This document shows, piece after piece, positions 43,978 through 52,791 of a DNA stretch of 64,000 nucleotides. Source of the stretch: JAHEEL01 sp963700375 (GTDB lineage: Bacteria; Actinomycetota; Acidimicrobiia; Spongiisociales; UBA5794); NCBI GenBank assembly GCA_963700375.1, contig CAVOXF010000004.1, positions 186,001-250,000 of the forward strand, in the 5' to 3' direction. Within the stretch, counting starts at the first letter, position 1. The number at the start of each line of letters is the position of its first letter. The notes under the pieces were generated by a model, which was not told the origin of the DNA, made no database searches, and worked only from the letters and a program-made list of their open reading frames with translations. Both the position numbers and the translations under genes were made by a program.

Positions 43978-45366
43978 GACGTGGTGTATGAGTGACACCG
44001 CGTCGGCCTCGTTGTTGTCTTTCTAGCCGATTGCTGCTTCGAGTGCCGGGGTCACCTCCTCGAGTTGGTCGGATTCGAGTACCCGGATGCGGGCTTGGGC
44101 GAGTGATTCGAGGCTCATGTATCGCCTTGCGATGGCCCATTCGTCGTGTTGTTCAGCCAACAGGGCGCCGACGAGCCGAATCACGGATGGCCGTGTGGGG
44201 AAGATGCCCACGACGTTGGTGCGACGCCGTATCTCCTTGTTGAGTCGTTCCTGAGGGTTGTTGGACCAGATCTGGCGCCAGTGGGCTTTGGGGAACCCGG
44301 TGAACGCCAGGATCTCGGAGGCCGCGGCGTCGAGGTGCTCGGCAGCATCGATGAGGCCGACATCGTGAAGGTGATCGACGACGCGGCGGTGCTGGGCCCA
44401 GACCTCTTTCGCTGATGGCTGGGCGAAGATCGTTCGCACCATCGTCGCGACCATCGACCCGGATGCTTTCGGGACCTTCGTGAGTAGGTTGCGCAGGTAG
44501 TGGGTTCGGCAGCGTTGCCACGACGCACCCGGCAACGTCGCTGCAATAGCGTCGACGAGACCGGTGTGGTCATCAGAGATCACCAGCTGGACGCCGGAAA
44601 GGCCGCGGGCGACGAGGGAGCGGAAGAAGGCGAGCCAGCCGGCCCCGTCCTCCGACGTGGCCAAGTCGACACCGAGGATCTCACGGTGTCCTTCGGCGTT
44701 GACACCGACCGCCAACAGACATGCAATGTTGACGATGCGGCCACCCTCGCGGACCTTCATCGTCAACGCGTCGGCCCACACATACGTATACGGACCCTGG
44801 TCGAGCGGCCGGTCCCGGAAGTCCGTCACCATCTCATCGAGGCTCGCAGCCATCTCCGAGACCTGGGACTTGGACAACGACGTGATCCCGAGCGTCTCCA
44901 CGAGCCCTTCGACGCGGCGGGTGGAGACACCCCGAACGTAGGCTTCGGTGACGACCTGGATGAACGCCCGCTCCGACCGGGTTCTCGCGTCCAGGAGCCA
45001 GTCGGGGAAGTATGAACCGGCTCGCAGCTTCGGGATCTTCAGGTCGATGCTGCCCGTCCTTGTGTCCCACCGGCGACTCCGATAGCCGTTGCGGCGGTTC
45101 GTCCGGTCCGGGGTCGCTTGCCCGTATGGGGCGCCGCATATCGCGTCGGCTTCGGCTCCCATCAACTCTTCAGCGAAGCTGCGCACCATCTCGCGCAGCA
45201 AGTCGTTGTCGTCAGCCTCGAGCTGCTTGCGCAGCCACGCCAACGCGTCCATGCTCTTGTTGATCACCGCGTTCTCCTCACGGTCGCTTCACACGTACCT
45301 GTGAGGCTGACGCGGTGATCACCTAATGGGAAGCACCCTCAGAACGGGACCCCCATACACCACGTC
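43978..45366. mobile_element. IS256-family insertion sequence
   Basis: Transposase gene 44023-45267 flanked by inverted segments. GACGTGGTGTATG at 43978-43990 matches the complement of 45354-45366, and GTGACACCGCGTCGGCCTC at 43992-44010 matches the complement of 45302-45321 with two differences. The right side has about 32 extra bases between the two matches, so the left end appears shortened. I found no clear target duplication, so exact ends are uncertain. Confidence 0.7.
44023..45267 (-). CDS. IS256-family (Mutator-type) transposase
   Basis: 414 aa, uninterrupted. N-terminal DNA-binding half with AICGAPYGQATPDRTNRRNGYR, DDE catalytic core with Asp in VWADALTMKV, Asp in VISDDHTGL, and Glu in PQERLNKEI. 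Length is normal for active family members. Start codon taken at 45267. Confidence 0.92.
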   Translation of the reverse strand: MINKSMDALAWLRKQLEADDNDLLREMVRSFAEELMGAEADAICGAPYGQATPDRTNRRNGYRSRRWDTRTGSIDLKIPKLRAGSYFPDWLLDARTRSERAFIQVVTEAYVRGVSTRRVEGLVETLGITSLSKSQVSEMAASLDEMVTDFRDRPLDQGPYTYVWADALTMKVREGGRIVNIACLLAVGVNAEGHREILGVDLATSEDGAGWLAFFRSLVARGLSGVQLVISDDHTGLVDAIAATLPGASWQRCRTHYLRNLLTKVPKASGSMVATMVRTIFAQPSAKEVWAQHRRVVDHLHDVGLIDAAEHLDAAASEILAFTGFPKAHWRQIWSNNPQERLNKEIRRRTNVVGIFPTRPSVIRLVGALLAEQHDEWAIARRYMSLESLAQARIRVLESDQLEEVTPALEAAIG

Positions 45367-45393
45367 CGTGGACGTAACTTCTGGCTGCTCCTC

Positions 45394-45462
45394 GGAGACT
45401 CTGATAACAGGGTTCTTGACACTCTGGTGAGAGGGTTGCTGACACTTTGCTGACAGGGCTGT
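45394..45462. repeat. Three 23-bp imperfect tandem repeats
   Basis: Units at 45394-45416, 45417-45439 and 45440-45462 share ACTCTG/ACTTTG in the middle and AGGGTT/AGGGCT near the end. They begin just outside the right end of the IS element. Could be iteron-like protein-binding sites or remnant of another IS end. Confidence 0.6.
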
Positions 45463-45864
45463 CACGTCTATTTCGTAAACATGACACCGACCACCGGCAT
45501 CCGTTGCCGTGGACACCCGACCGGAAGCGGCAATTCTGATGCCGTCGCTGGTCGTTGCTGGCCCCGACACCACGGACACGCGGCACCACACGCGAGTGGG
45601 CCTCGACCCCGGAATCCGGGAATGCAATGCAGAACACGAGATTCGGCCAACTCCGCGCCAAGGGTGCTTCCACACAATCCGTCACATGGCTCAGATCCCG
45701 AGGAGGAACCAGATGCCGCGGCATCACCGACAGGACCGAACCACGACCGATGCACGAACTCGCCGATGTCGGGCTGCAAGCGCGTTTCGCGCCGAACCCT
45801 GTCAAATACCACACGCACGTGCAACAAGTTGCCCGGTGTCTACATGTAGACGAGTGAGGCGGTG
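45463..45864. other. Intergenic stretch, no supported gene
   Basis: Frames of 60-120 codons exist on both strands but overlap one another, lack ribosome sites and show no recognisable domain. It presumably contains the promoter for the SEC-C gene; I saw no good promoter. Confidence 0.5.
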
Positions 45865-46401
45865 ATGGATCTCGAACGTGGCGTGCTCGCCAGGATCGAC
45901 CGCAAGTTGCTCGCCGGTCTCGGACAGGACGAGACGTACCGGATGGTCCGCGTCCCAGTGACGGCGTCCAAGTGGTCGACGTGGAAGCGGTACTGCGACT
46001 CGGCCGGCATCTCGATGGGCCGTGCCATCGCCACCATGATCGACCGGGAGCTCGTGGCCGTCTTCAACGGATCGGCAGGTGATCCGTCCCCAGTGTTCGC
46101 CGAAAAGGCTGAAGAGGAGCTGGCCAGACGGCAGGGGCAGGTCGCCCGCCGCGAGCGAGACGCTTCGGCAGTCGAGGAACGGCTACGAGCGTGGAACGAG
46201 CACCTCCGCAAGTGGGAGGGGGAGCTCAAGACTCGCGAGCATCGAGCCGAGCTCACCGCGAAGATGTCCGCTCGACTAGGGGAGGCACCGACCAAGTTTG
46301 GTCGCAATGAACGATGCCCCTGCGGATCAGGACGGAAGTACAAGCACTGCCACGGCCGGCCCGGGCGGCCTGAACCGCCCTCCCCGGTAATTCCTGGCTA
46401 G
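45865..46401 (+). CDS. SEC-C motif protein
   Basis: 178 aa. A ribbon-helix-like segment (YRMVRVPVTASKWSTWKRY with a following helix, about 29-65) suggests DNA binding; a coiled coil follows (about 75-145). The end carries FGRNERCPCGSGRKYKHCHG, a SEC-C zinc motif as in SecA tails. Combination of an RHH-like domain with a SEC-C tail is unusual. Start ATG 45865 (a GTG directly upstream is possible). Cargo of the tRNA-Pro element; might regulate it or bind nucleic acid. Confidence 0.7.
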   Translation: MDLERGVLARIDRKLLAGLGQDETYRMVRVPVTASKWSTWKRYCDSAGISMGRAIATMIDRELVAVFNGSAGDPSPVFAEKAEEELARRQGQVARRERDASAVEERLRAWNEHLRKWEGELKTREHRAELTAKMSARLGEAPTKFGRNERCPCGSGRKYKHCHGRPGRPEPPSPVIPG

Positions 46402-46524
46402 CGCCGATTGCCGGATCCCGGACGCTCGTGGCTGCGCGATATCGTTCGGGGTGGTGGGTGATCTGTGCGGAACGGAAGGCTGGAGCCATCCGGTGCGCCT
46501 TGTGCCGTGGCATGCTGCACTGTG

Positions 46525-47154
46525 ATGAAGGACTTGACTCGACGTCTTTGGGAAGAACAGGACCGCCACCCGGGTGATCGCCTGCGACTCTTTGGTGCCG
46601 TCGGTGAGTTCATTGGGGACACCTCGGTGCTGTATCCAGGGTCGTTCGTCGACGTTGCAGCATCGTTCGTCTTCGATTCAGTGACCTATGTTGACAACGA
46701 CCGGAAGGCCGCCCGGTTCTTCGCCGACACGAGCGGCGTATACGAGATCATCAGCCGTCACCGCCACCGCTTGACCAGCGCAAACTGGCGGTTCATCGGT
46801 GCCGACTACCGGACCGAGCTCGATCTGGCCGACCAATCCGTGGGCCTGCTGGTTTCGCTCTATGCCGGCTTCGTTTCCGAGCATTGCACGCGGTATCTCT
46901 TGCCGGGAACGTGGCTCCTGGTCAACCCCAGCCACGGTGACGCTGCGATGGCGTCGATCGATCCGCGGTATCGCCTCGCTGCTGCAGTCAACTCGAGATC
47001 GGGCAGATACACGATCACCGAGCGTGATCTGGACAGCTACTTGATTCCGAAACGTCCGACCACGGTCACGGCGGAGCTGCTACACGAGACAGGCCGCGGG
47101 ATCGCCTACACGAGATCGCCGTTTGCCTACCTCTTCCAGCGCAAGAACGACTGA
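46525..47154 (+). CDS. Unrecognised protein, possible SAM-methyltransferase-like fold
   Basis: 209 aa. Has LYPGSFVDVAASFVFDSVTYVDNDRKAARFF (about residues 36-66), where an acidic residue ends a predicted strand as in SAM-binding motif II, and DYRTELDLADQSVGLLVSLYAG later, resembling a Rossmann core lacking an obvious GxGxG. The C terminus contains ELLHETGRGIAYTRSPFAYLFQRK, likely conserved. I cannot name a family with confidence. ATG 46525 follows TGTG without a good ribosome site. It is the least explained full-length cargo gene of the element. Confidence 0.6.
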   Translation: MKDLTRRLWEEQDRHPGDRLRLFGAVGEFIGDTSVLYPGSFVDVAASFVFDSVTYVDNDRKAARFFADTSGVYEIISRHRHRLTSANWRFIGADYRTELDLADQSVGLLVSLYAGFVSEHCTRYLLPGTWLLVNPSHGDAAMASIDPRYRLAAAVNSRSGRYTITERDLDSYLIPKRPTTVTAELLHETGRGIAYTRSPFAYLFQRKND

Positions 47155-47300
47155 TCCCGGGCGAGAACGCTCCAATCGCCCAGGAGCGCCGATCGGCACG
47201 AATGCGTGCTGTGCCGCAACTACGCAGGGTGGCGTCCGACCGCGATTGGGCTCTTCCCTGGCCCAATGTTCGCATGGGAACACCGGCCGGGTTCGAGTAG

Positions 47301-47489
47301 ATGCAACGCAAGAACGGCGATGTTGTAGTCGCGCATCATGCCCGGGTGGCCGCCATCCTGCGGGGGAGGGCAGCGATCAAGTTCGTATCCGACGTCGGTC
47401 GGGGCGACGCGCAAGAGGTGATGGCCAGGGTTACGGGCAACTACAAGCGCGGCAACGAGCGATCGGGCGGCCGGAGCTCTCGGCGCTGA
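47301..47489 (+). CDS. Small basic protein, 62 aa
   Basis: ATG 47301 to TGA 47487-47489. VAAILRGRAAIKFVSDV and DAQEVMARVTGNYKRGNER look like genuine conserved helical segments, with a basic tail. No ribosome site is evident and the family is not recognised. May be the 3' remainder of a longer gene. Confidence 0.35.
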   Translation: MQRKNGDVVVAHHARVAAILRGRAAIKFVSDVGRGDAQEVMARVTGNYKRGNERSGGRSSRR

Positions 47490-47654
47490 AGTCATCTCGA
47501 AGCGCCGCTGATGGCAGCTTCCTTCGGTCTGCTCAGCGGTTGCAGCGCACCGACACTCGATCCCGGTCGATAACGCATGCGTCGCCCGATAGCGCCGAGC
47601 GGCACATGAAGGTGCGGGGTCTCGAACACTCACCGTTGCGGTGATGTCGAGTCG

Positions 47655-48101
47655 CTATTGGGACTCGAAGTGAGTCTTGTATGCCGCCAAGAAGGCGTTC
47701 CCTATGTTGGAGCTGCCGAGCTTCCGGTAGAAGAAGCCCAAGAACCCGGGGGCCTCGACGTCGCTCATGACGAGGCGGTAGCTCACTCCGGTGTCGCTAG
47801 CGGTGAATTCGTCAGCGAAGTGTGACGTTGCAGTGACCTTCGTTCCGGCCTCATACTGCTCGTCGAACTCCACGACAACGCTGTCCGCCTCGATCCGTTT
47901 GGAGATGTTGGTGCGTTTCATGAGGCCTTCGTTGGTTCTGATGGTCACAGAGTCGGTCCCCTGTTCCACCAGCTCAACGCTCGTCATACCTGGCATAAGA
48001 CTGGTGACCCCTGCATAGAGCTCGCCGGGATTCTCGAGGGCCCGCTTCACTTGCTGGATGTTGCAGTCGATCTCGTCTGTGCCTTCAAACCAAACAGCCA
48101 C
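47655..48101 (-). CDS. SRPBCC / START-like lipid-binding family protein
   Basis: 148 aa. GTG 48101 has AAAGGAG at a good distance, giving VAVWFEGTDEIDCNIQQVKRAL; a beta-rich centre and C-terminal helix (SSNIGNAFLAAYKTHF) match the SRPBCC helix-grip fold. These bind hydrophobic ligands or act as polyketide cyclases/aromatases. Faces the opposite way to the other cargo genes. Ligand unknown. Confidence 0.65.
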   Translation of the reverse strand: MAVWFEGTDEIDCNIQQVKRALENPGELYAGVTSLMPGMTSVELVEQGTDSVTIRTNEGLMKRTNISKRIEADSVVVEFDEQYEAGTKVTATSHFADEFTASDTGVSYRLVMSDVEAPGFLGFFYRKLGSSNIGNAFLAAYKTHFESQ

Positions 48102-48745
48102 GGTTGCTCCTTTGGGCGAGAGCTGAGATGTGATGGACCTCCACAGCCTAGGGATGCCGCGACATCGACGTTCGAGGCGGACCCGCAGAGACTGATCCAC
48201 CACGCGTCCTTGCAACCAGCCCGAATGCCACGCCGATCAACGATTCTGTAGCACTATCGCACACTTCGCCACCCGCCCCCGATCGGCACGTCGGCGTGCG
48301 GGTTCCCGACGTCGGCCTTGACGGTCCGAATGATCGGCTGGGTTCGAGTCCGCGGTCCCTCATCGCCGCGAGTTCCAGGACGCGCATAGGACGCGTTCTG
48401 CTGAGAAATGACGCGAATCGATGAACATCGACGAGTGACATTATCGCCGGTCAGGGCATGTTTGCGGTCGTTTCCGCAGATCACAGACGCCCCCTGATGT
48501 GACTTCACACAGCAGAGGTCGCTGCGGCGCTCGCAGGGGCTCGCACGCCCCGGTTGTGAGGCAATGCGGCCTCGGCTGGCATTCCCTACGGCCACGCCGC
48601 ACATCGCTCAGCTCAAGAGTCCGCGAAGAGTCCGCAAGAAGATGGGAAACGGCGAGAAACGTCGCGAACCACTGAACACCGAAAAGCTAGGCGGCACAAG
48701 GGATTCTCCCGATTCGCCCAGGCCCACAACACCCCCTGATCTCAC
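48102..48745. other. Non-coding right end of the integrative element
   Basis: About 640 bases without a credible gene. It holds the palindrome TCGATG-AA-CATCGA at 48418-48431 and two arm-type repeats at 48615-48636. Promoter for the SRPBCC gene must lie at the left edge. Confidence 0.5.
48615..48636. repeat. Two 11-bp arm-type repeats near attR
   Basis: AAGAGTCCGCG at 48615-48625 and AAGAGTCCGCA at 48626-48636, same orientation and 11-base period as the triple repeat beside attL. Together they would flank the core in the circular attP. Confidence 0.6.
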
Positions 48746-48789
48746 CTGGGGGTCAAGAGGTCGCCGGTTCAAATCCGGCCAGCCCGACG
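48746..48789 (+). repeat. attR: second copy of the tRNA-Pro 3' half
   Basis: Perfect 44-base match to 42691-42734. Upstream bases do not continue a tRNA, so this is not a gene. It is followed by AGAGAACCCTTGCA...TGCAAGGGGTTTTCT (48791-48820), a terminator-like hairpin related to that after tRNA-Pro. Confidence 0.85.
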
Positions 48790-48855
48790 GAGAGAACCCT
48801 TGCACTGCAAGGGGTTTTCTCGTTGCGGGGTGGCGAGAGGTTGGCTGTTCGTGTG

Positions 48856-48879
48856 GTTTTCTTGAATGTTTTCTGGGGA
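48856..48879. repeat. 12-bp direct repeat pair beside attR
   Basis: GTTTTCTTGAAT followed by GTTTTCTGGGGA, sharing their first seven bases with a 12-base period. Similar 12-base pairs occur at 49073-49096 and 57859-57882, each next to tRNA-derived fragments. Confidence 0.45.
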
Positions 48880-48932
48880 GAATCGGGTGTCTTCGCCGCA
48901 GCATGCCAATTCGAGCACACTCCAGCACCGAC

Positions 48933-48982
48933 GCTTGGGACTGGCAGTCAAGGGGTCAGGGGTTCGAATCCCCTCAGCTCCA
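48933..48982 (+). repeat. 3' half of a tRNA-Ala(GGC), not a gene
   Basis: GCTTG then CTGGCAG (anticodon GGC) and AGGGG-TTCGAAT-CCCCT T arm, CAGCTCC acceptor strand and discriminator A. No partner 5' half lies upstream. About 85 bases around it (48897-48985) are similar to 54676-54763. Confidence 0.75.
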
Positions 48983-48991
48983 CGTGGAGAG

Positions 48992-49029
48992 ACGACAGAA
49001 TCCTCAGCTATAGCTGGGGATTCTGTCGT
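48992..49029 (+). terminator. Hairpin after the tRNA-Ala fragment
   Basis: ACGACAGAATCC pairs with GGATTCTGTCGT, with CAGCTATAGCTG making an inner stem. Probably the original tRNA-Ala terminator carried along with the 3' half. Confidence 0.6.
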
Positions 49030-49072
49030 TGTAGCGAAGGTTGCGAGTCGCTCCGTGGTTGAGACTCGTGGG

Positions 49073-49096
49073 CTTTCTTGGTCGCTTTCTTGGTCA
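49073..49096. repeat. 12-bp direct repeat pair
   Basis: CTTTCTTGGTCG at 49073-49084 and CTTTCTTGGTCA at 49085-49096. It stands between the tRNA-Ala fragment and the Eis-like remnant, where integrase arm sites would be expected. Confidence 0.5.
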
Positions 49097-49120
49097 ATCA
49101 CTACCTGACACCGCGACACG

Positions 49121-49453
49121 CTGTACCTGCGCATCCTCGACATCCCGACGGCGCTGTCGGCGCGAACCGACGAGACCGACGGAGCATTGACGATCCGCGT
49201 CACGGACGACTTCCTCGGGCGGGGCGGCACGTTCCGCCTCGTCGTCACGCACGGCGCCGGCTCGGTGGAACCGACCGACGGTGAACCTGATGTGACCCTG
49301 CAGGTGGCGGATCTTGGATCGCTCTACCTGGGGCGTCCATCGGCGATTCCGCGGTGGCATGCTGGCCGTATCGAAGGTACCGCGGAGGCCGTCACCCAAC
49401 TCGACCGGCTGTTCCGAACGGCAACGCTGCCGTTCTGCTCCGAGGTGTTCTAG
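49121..49453 (+). pseudogene. C-terminal remnant of an Eis-like N-acetyltransferase
   Basis: From LYLRILDIPTALSAR to the end PFCSEVF is the SCP2-like C-terminal domain of the Eis/GNAT enhanced-intracellular-survival family, with VEPTDGEPDVTLQVADLGSLYLG and a terminal carboxylate after Phe as in Eis. About 110 residues remain of some 400; the catalytic GNAT domains are missing. Truncation point lies beside the tRNA-Ala fragment and 12-bp repeats. Confidence 0.7.
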
Positions 49454-49709
49454 GCCCGAGCCAGCCAGGGCAACGACCGCATGCTGGTCGGTCACGCTTC
49501 ATCCCTTTGGCGGCGATCCCGCAGCTGATCACTCAGCGCTTCAGTGTGTCAAGGCAGCAGCTACCACGTGTCTCTGGTCGATTCCAGCGCTCAGAATTTG
49601 GGGTGCCTGCACCACCGATTGTCGGGAGCTTCCACCCTTGCCATCATGCAGCCCTCGGGGAGATCATGACCCGGTCAGGGAAGTGCACCAATCGTGGAGG
49701 TTGCTCGGT

Positions 49710-50408
49710 GTGACTGCTCTCAGAGTTATCGGCGTACGCAAGACGTTCACCGCGGAGTTCGCTCCCGTACGGGCGTTGCGCGATGTGGACGTCATCGTCG
49801 AGCGCGGCGAATTCGTTGCGCTTATGGGACCGTCGGGTTGCGGCAAGTCGACGCTGTTGAATGTGTTCGCCGGCTTCGAGCAGCCAGACGAGGGCACGGT
49901 CATAGTCGACGATGAGGAGATCAGTGGGCGTGATGAGAACTGGCTTGCCAAGTTCCGTCGTCATCACATCGGCGTAGTGTTCCAGTTCTTCAACCTCCTG
50001 GACGGTGTCACCGCCCTCGAGAACGTTGCCCTCACTGCGATGCTCGGGGGCTTGAGCCGATCTGCCGCGGTGTCGCGGGCTCGTGACACCTTGGATCTGC
50101 TCGGGCTCGGCGACCGAACAGAGCAGCTTCCGTCCGTCCTGTCCGGTGGCCAGCGGCAGCGACTCGCGATCGCGCGGGCGCTCGTCAACGACCCCACGGT
50201 CATCCTGGCCGACGAGCCGACCGGTGCCCTCGACAGCGAGGGTGGCGCCGAGATCCTGGAACTGTTCCGCAGGCTGCACGGCGAGGGACAGACGATTCTC
50301 ATGGTGACCCACTCGCCCTCAGTGGCTGCCGGTGCGTCGCGGGTACTGAGGATGCACGACGGAAGGATCACCGCGCCGGTCAGTGATCAGGTGCCTGCAT
50401 CTTCATGA
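49710..50408 (+). CDS. ABC transporter ATPase (LolD/MacB type)
   Basis: 232 aa. Walker A GPSGCGKST (about 39-47), Q-loop VFQFFNLL, signature LSGGQRQRLAIARAL and Walker B ILADEPTGALDS. Members of this subclass partner with FtsX-like permeases. GTG 49710 has TGGAGG nine bases upstream, which decides the start over the longer frame. ATGA overlap with the permease; the 256 bases upstream contain no gene. Confidence 0.9.
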   Translation: MTALRVIGVRKTFTAEFAPVRALRDVDVIVERGEFVALMGPSGCGKSTLLNVFAGFEQPDEGTVIVDDEEISGRDENWLAKFRRHHIGVVFQFFNLLDGVTALENVALTAMLGGLSRSAAVSRARDTLDLLGLGDRTEQLPSVLSGGQRQRLAIARALVNDPTVILADEPTGALDSEGGAEILELFRRLHGEGQTILMVTHSPSVAAGASRVLRMHDGRITAPVSDQVPASS

Positions 50409-52787
50409 ACGCTGTTCTCACCTGGTTCCGGATCGACCTGCGACATCGATGGAAGTCGATCCTCGTCCTTGCGCTCTTGATCGCCTTTGCCACAGGAACG
50501 ATCCTCACGGCGGTCGCGGGAGCCAGGCGCGGATCGTCTGCGGTCGATCGTCTGCTCGATGTGACGCTGCCAGTCACAGCGGTGGCATTGGCGAACGATC
50601 CCGGCTTTGACTGGGAGCCGATTGCGGCGCTGCCCGAGGTGGAAGCCGTGGGGAAGTTCGCCATCTCCGCGTTCGTCGTCGACGAGATTCCAGAGGAGGA
50701 CTTCTCGATCGGCTTTCCTGTTCTCGGGACCGACATCTTCGAGAGGATCGAAAAGCCTGTGGTCCTCGAAGGGCGCGCGCTCGATCGTTCCCGGGCGGAT
50801 GAGGTCATGGCCACCCCCTTGTTCCTCGAGCACTACGGACTCGCCGTGGGGGACACCCTGACGATTCGCCTTTGGAGCCCCGAGCAGATCGACACCTTCG
50901 ACACACCGGAATTCGATGGCGGGCTGCCGGCGGGCCCGGTGATCGATGCCACCATCGTTGGTTCGATTCGATCCATGTGGTTCTCGGACCGGGAATCGGA
51001 TCTGGGTGGCATGACACCGTCACCGGCCCTCTTCGAGCAGCACCCCGCGAACTTCCTCGGAGCGCAGAGCACCGCATATGTCAACGCGATGGTGCGGCTC
51101 AGCGGAGGTGCCGATTCGATACCCGCCTTCAAGGAGGACCTCGCCAGGATCACCGGACGAACCGACATCGACGTGTGGGACATGGCAGCCGCCGCAAATG
51201 AACTCAGAGACGTGACGTCCTTCGAGGCCCGGAGTCTCCTGGTGTTCGCTCTCGCGGCGCTCATTGCGGCATTCTTCCTCGTGGGCCAGGCAGTTGCACG
51301 ACACGTGGCGTCGACCATCTCGGACCTCGAGCCGCTACGTGCGGTCGGCATGACCCCGGGCGAGTCGAGGGTGGGCGCGACGCTGGGTCCAACCGTCGCC
51401 GCCGTCATCGGTGTCGCTCTGGGCGTTCCCATCGCCTATGTGGTGTCCCAGTGGTTCCCCGTGGGAACGGCATCGTGGATGGAATCGGCACCGGGGTTCC
51501 ATGCCGATTGGGTCGTCTTCGGGCTCGGAGTCCTCCTGGTCCCGTTGCTCGTGGTCGGCGGCTCGCTCCTCTCCGCAACGATCGCCCTGTCGGCGACACG
51601 GAAACACGCACGCCCCAGGCGGTCGGTCATCGCATCGCAGCTCGCTCAGACGGGCATGCCGGTGCCGGTGCTCGTCGGGAGCCGCTTTGCACTCGAGCCG
51701 GGAAGCGGATCGACGTCCGTGCCGGTGCGTCCTGCGCTCTTCGGCGCCATCTTCGGCGTCCTCGGTGTCGTTGCGGTATTCACCTTCGCCAATGGCATCG
51801 ACGGAACCATCAACGATCCCCAACGGTTCGGTCAGACGTGGGACCTCTCCACCTTCATCGGGTACAACAACCAGGACTATGCGCCGACTGACGAGGTGAT
51901 CGCAGCAATCGCCGCTGATGCCGACGTCACCGCGGTCAACGACGTGCGGCTCGATGTGGCCCAGATCGCCGGCGCCGCCGTTTCTGTGCTCACCCTGGAC
52001 CCGGTCAACCAACCCCTCGACATCGTCCTCACCAAGGGGACGATTGCGTCGAAACCTGGAGAGATCACGATCGGCCCTCGGACCGCGGAGGCAACCGGGC
52101 TGGATGTAGGCGATACCGTCGCGGTCCCCGGCTTGGACGAGGATGAGGAGCTGACGGTGACCGGCATCGGTTTCGTCTACCCGAGCCCCCACAACGACTA
52201 CGCCTCCGGCGGTTGGGTGACGGCCGACACGTACGACTCCCTGTTCGATGGCTTCAAGTTCCACCTGATCTTTTTCGATGTTGCCCCTGGTGTCGATGCC
52301 GTGACCGTCGCCGAGCGGCTCGGGCCGCTGGGGATCGAGACCGGCCCGAATGAGCCGCTCCCCGAGCAGCGTCAGCTCCTCCAGGTCCAGGCGATCCCAT
52401 GGTTCCTCGCAGGGTTCCTGGCACTGCTGGGTATCGCTGCAGTGGGCCACGCGCTCGGCGACGGCCGTGCGTCGACGCCGGGGGGATCTGGCTGTCCTGA
52501 GGGCGGTCGGGATGACGAGACCTCAGTCGCGGGGTGTCGTCGTTGCCCAGGCGACAATCCTCGCCCTGGTCGGACTTGCGGTCGGGATCCCGCTCGGTGT
52601 TGCCCTGGGGCGAACCGTGTGGCGATACGTTGCCGACATCACCCCTGCCTACTACGTGCCCCCGTTCGCACTCCTCGCCGTCGCACTCGTCGTTCCGTTC
52701 GCCCTGCTTGCAGCCAATCTGATGGCCATCAGGCCGTCGTGGAAGGCGGCCAACATGCAGCTCGGCGAAGAGCTGAGATCGGAATGA
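50405..52787 (+). CDS. FtsX-like ABC permease, frame broken by one extra base
   Basis: About 793 aa when restored. An N-terminal TM helix (about 15-37), large extracytoplasmic region, three TM helices (about 275-400), a second extracytoplasmic domain, then the final three-helix block. Around 52457 the frame is lost within HAL; dropping one G gives ATAVRRRRGDLAVLRAVGMT, the conserved FtsX coupling segment, and continues to TGA 52785-52787. Probably drives a mechanotransmission or efflux complex with the upstream ATPase. Confidence 0.82.
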
Positions 52788-52791
52788 GCGC

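Larger units (their letters stand above)
42691..48789. mobile_element. 6.1-kb integrative element in tRNA-Pro
   Basis: Bounded by perfect 44-bp direct repeats of the tRNA-Pro 3' half, with a tyrosine integrase next to the intact tRNA, 11-bp arm-type repeats inside both ends, an IS256-family insertion, and cargo genes for a SEC-C protein, an unrecognised conserved protein, a tiny ORF and an SRPBCC protein. No replication, relaxase or phage structural genes are present, so it needs helper functions to move between cells, or is a degenerate island. Confidence 0.8.

Noticed and set aside
45394..45462. CRISPR array
   Set aside because: Units are contiguous without spacers and only three in number.
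45323..45857. Overlapping 60-160 codon frames right of the IS
   Set aside because: Six frames compete, none has a ribosome site or domain.
42691..48789. Restriction-modification, toxin-antitoxin or abortive-infection system
   Set aside because: No nuclease, kinase or toxin motif could be identified in the cargo; the methyltransferase resemblance at 46525 is too weak to claim one.
48564..49248. Frames across the tRNA-Pro and tRNA-Ala fragments
   Set aside because: Translations such as GSRGRRFKSGQPD come from tRNA 3' ends and are known annotation artefacts.
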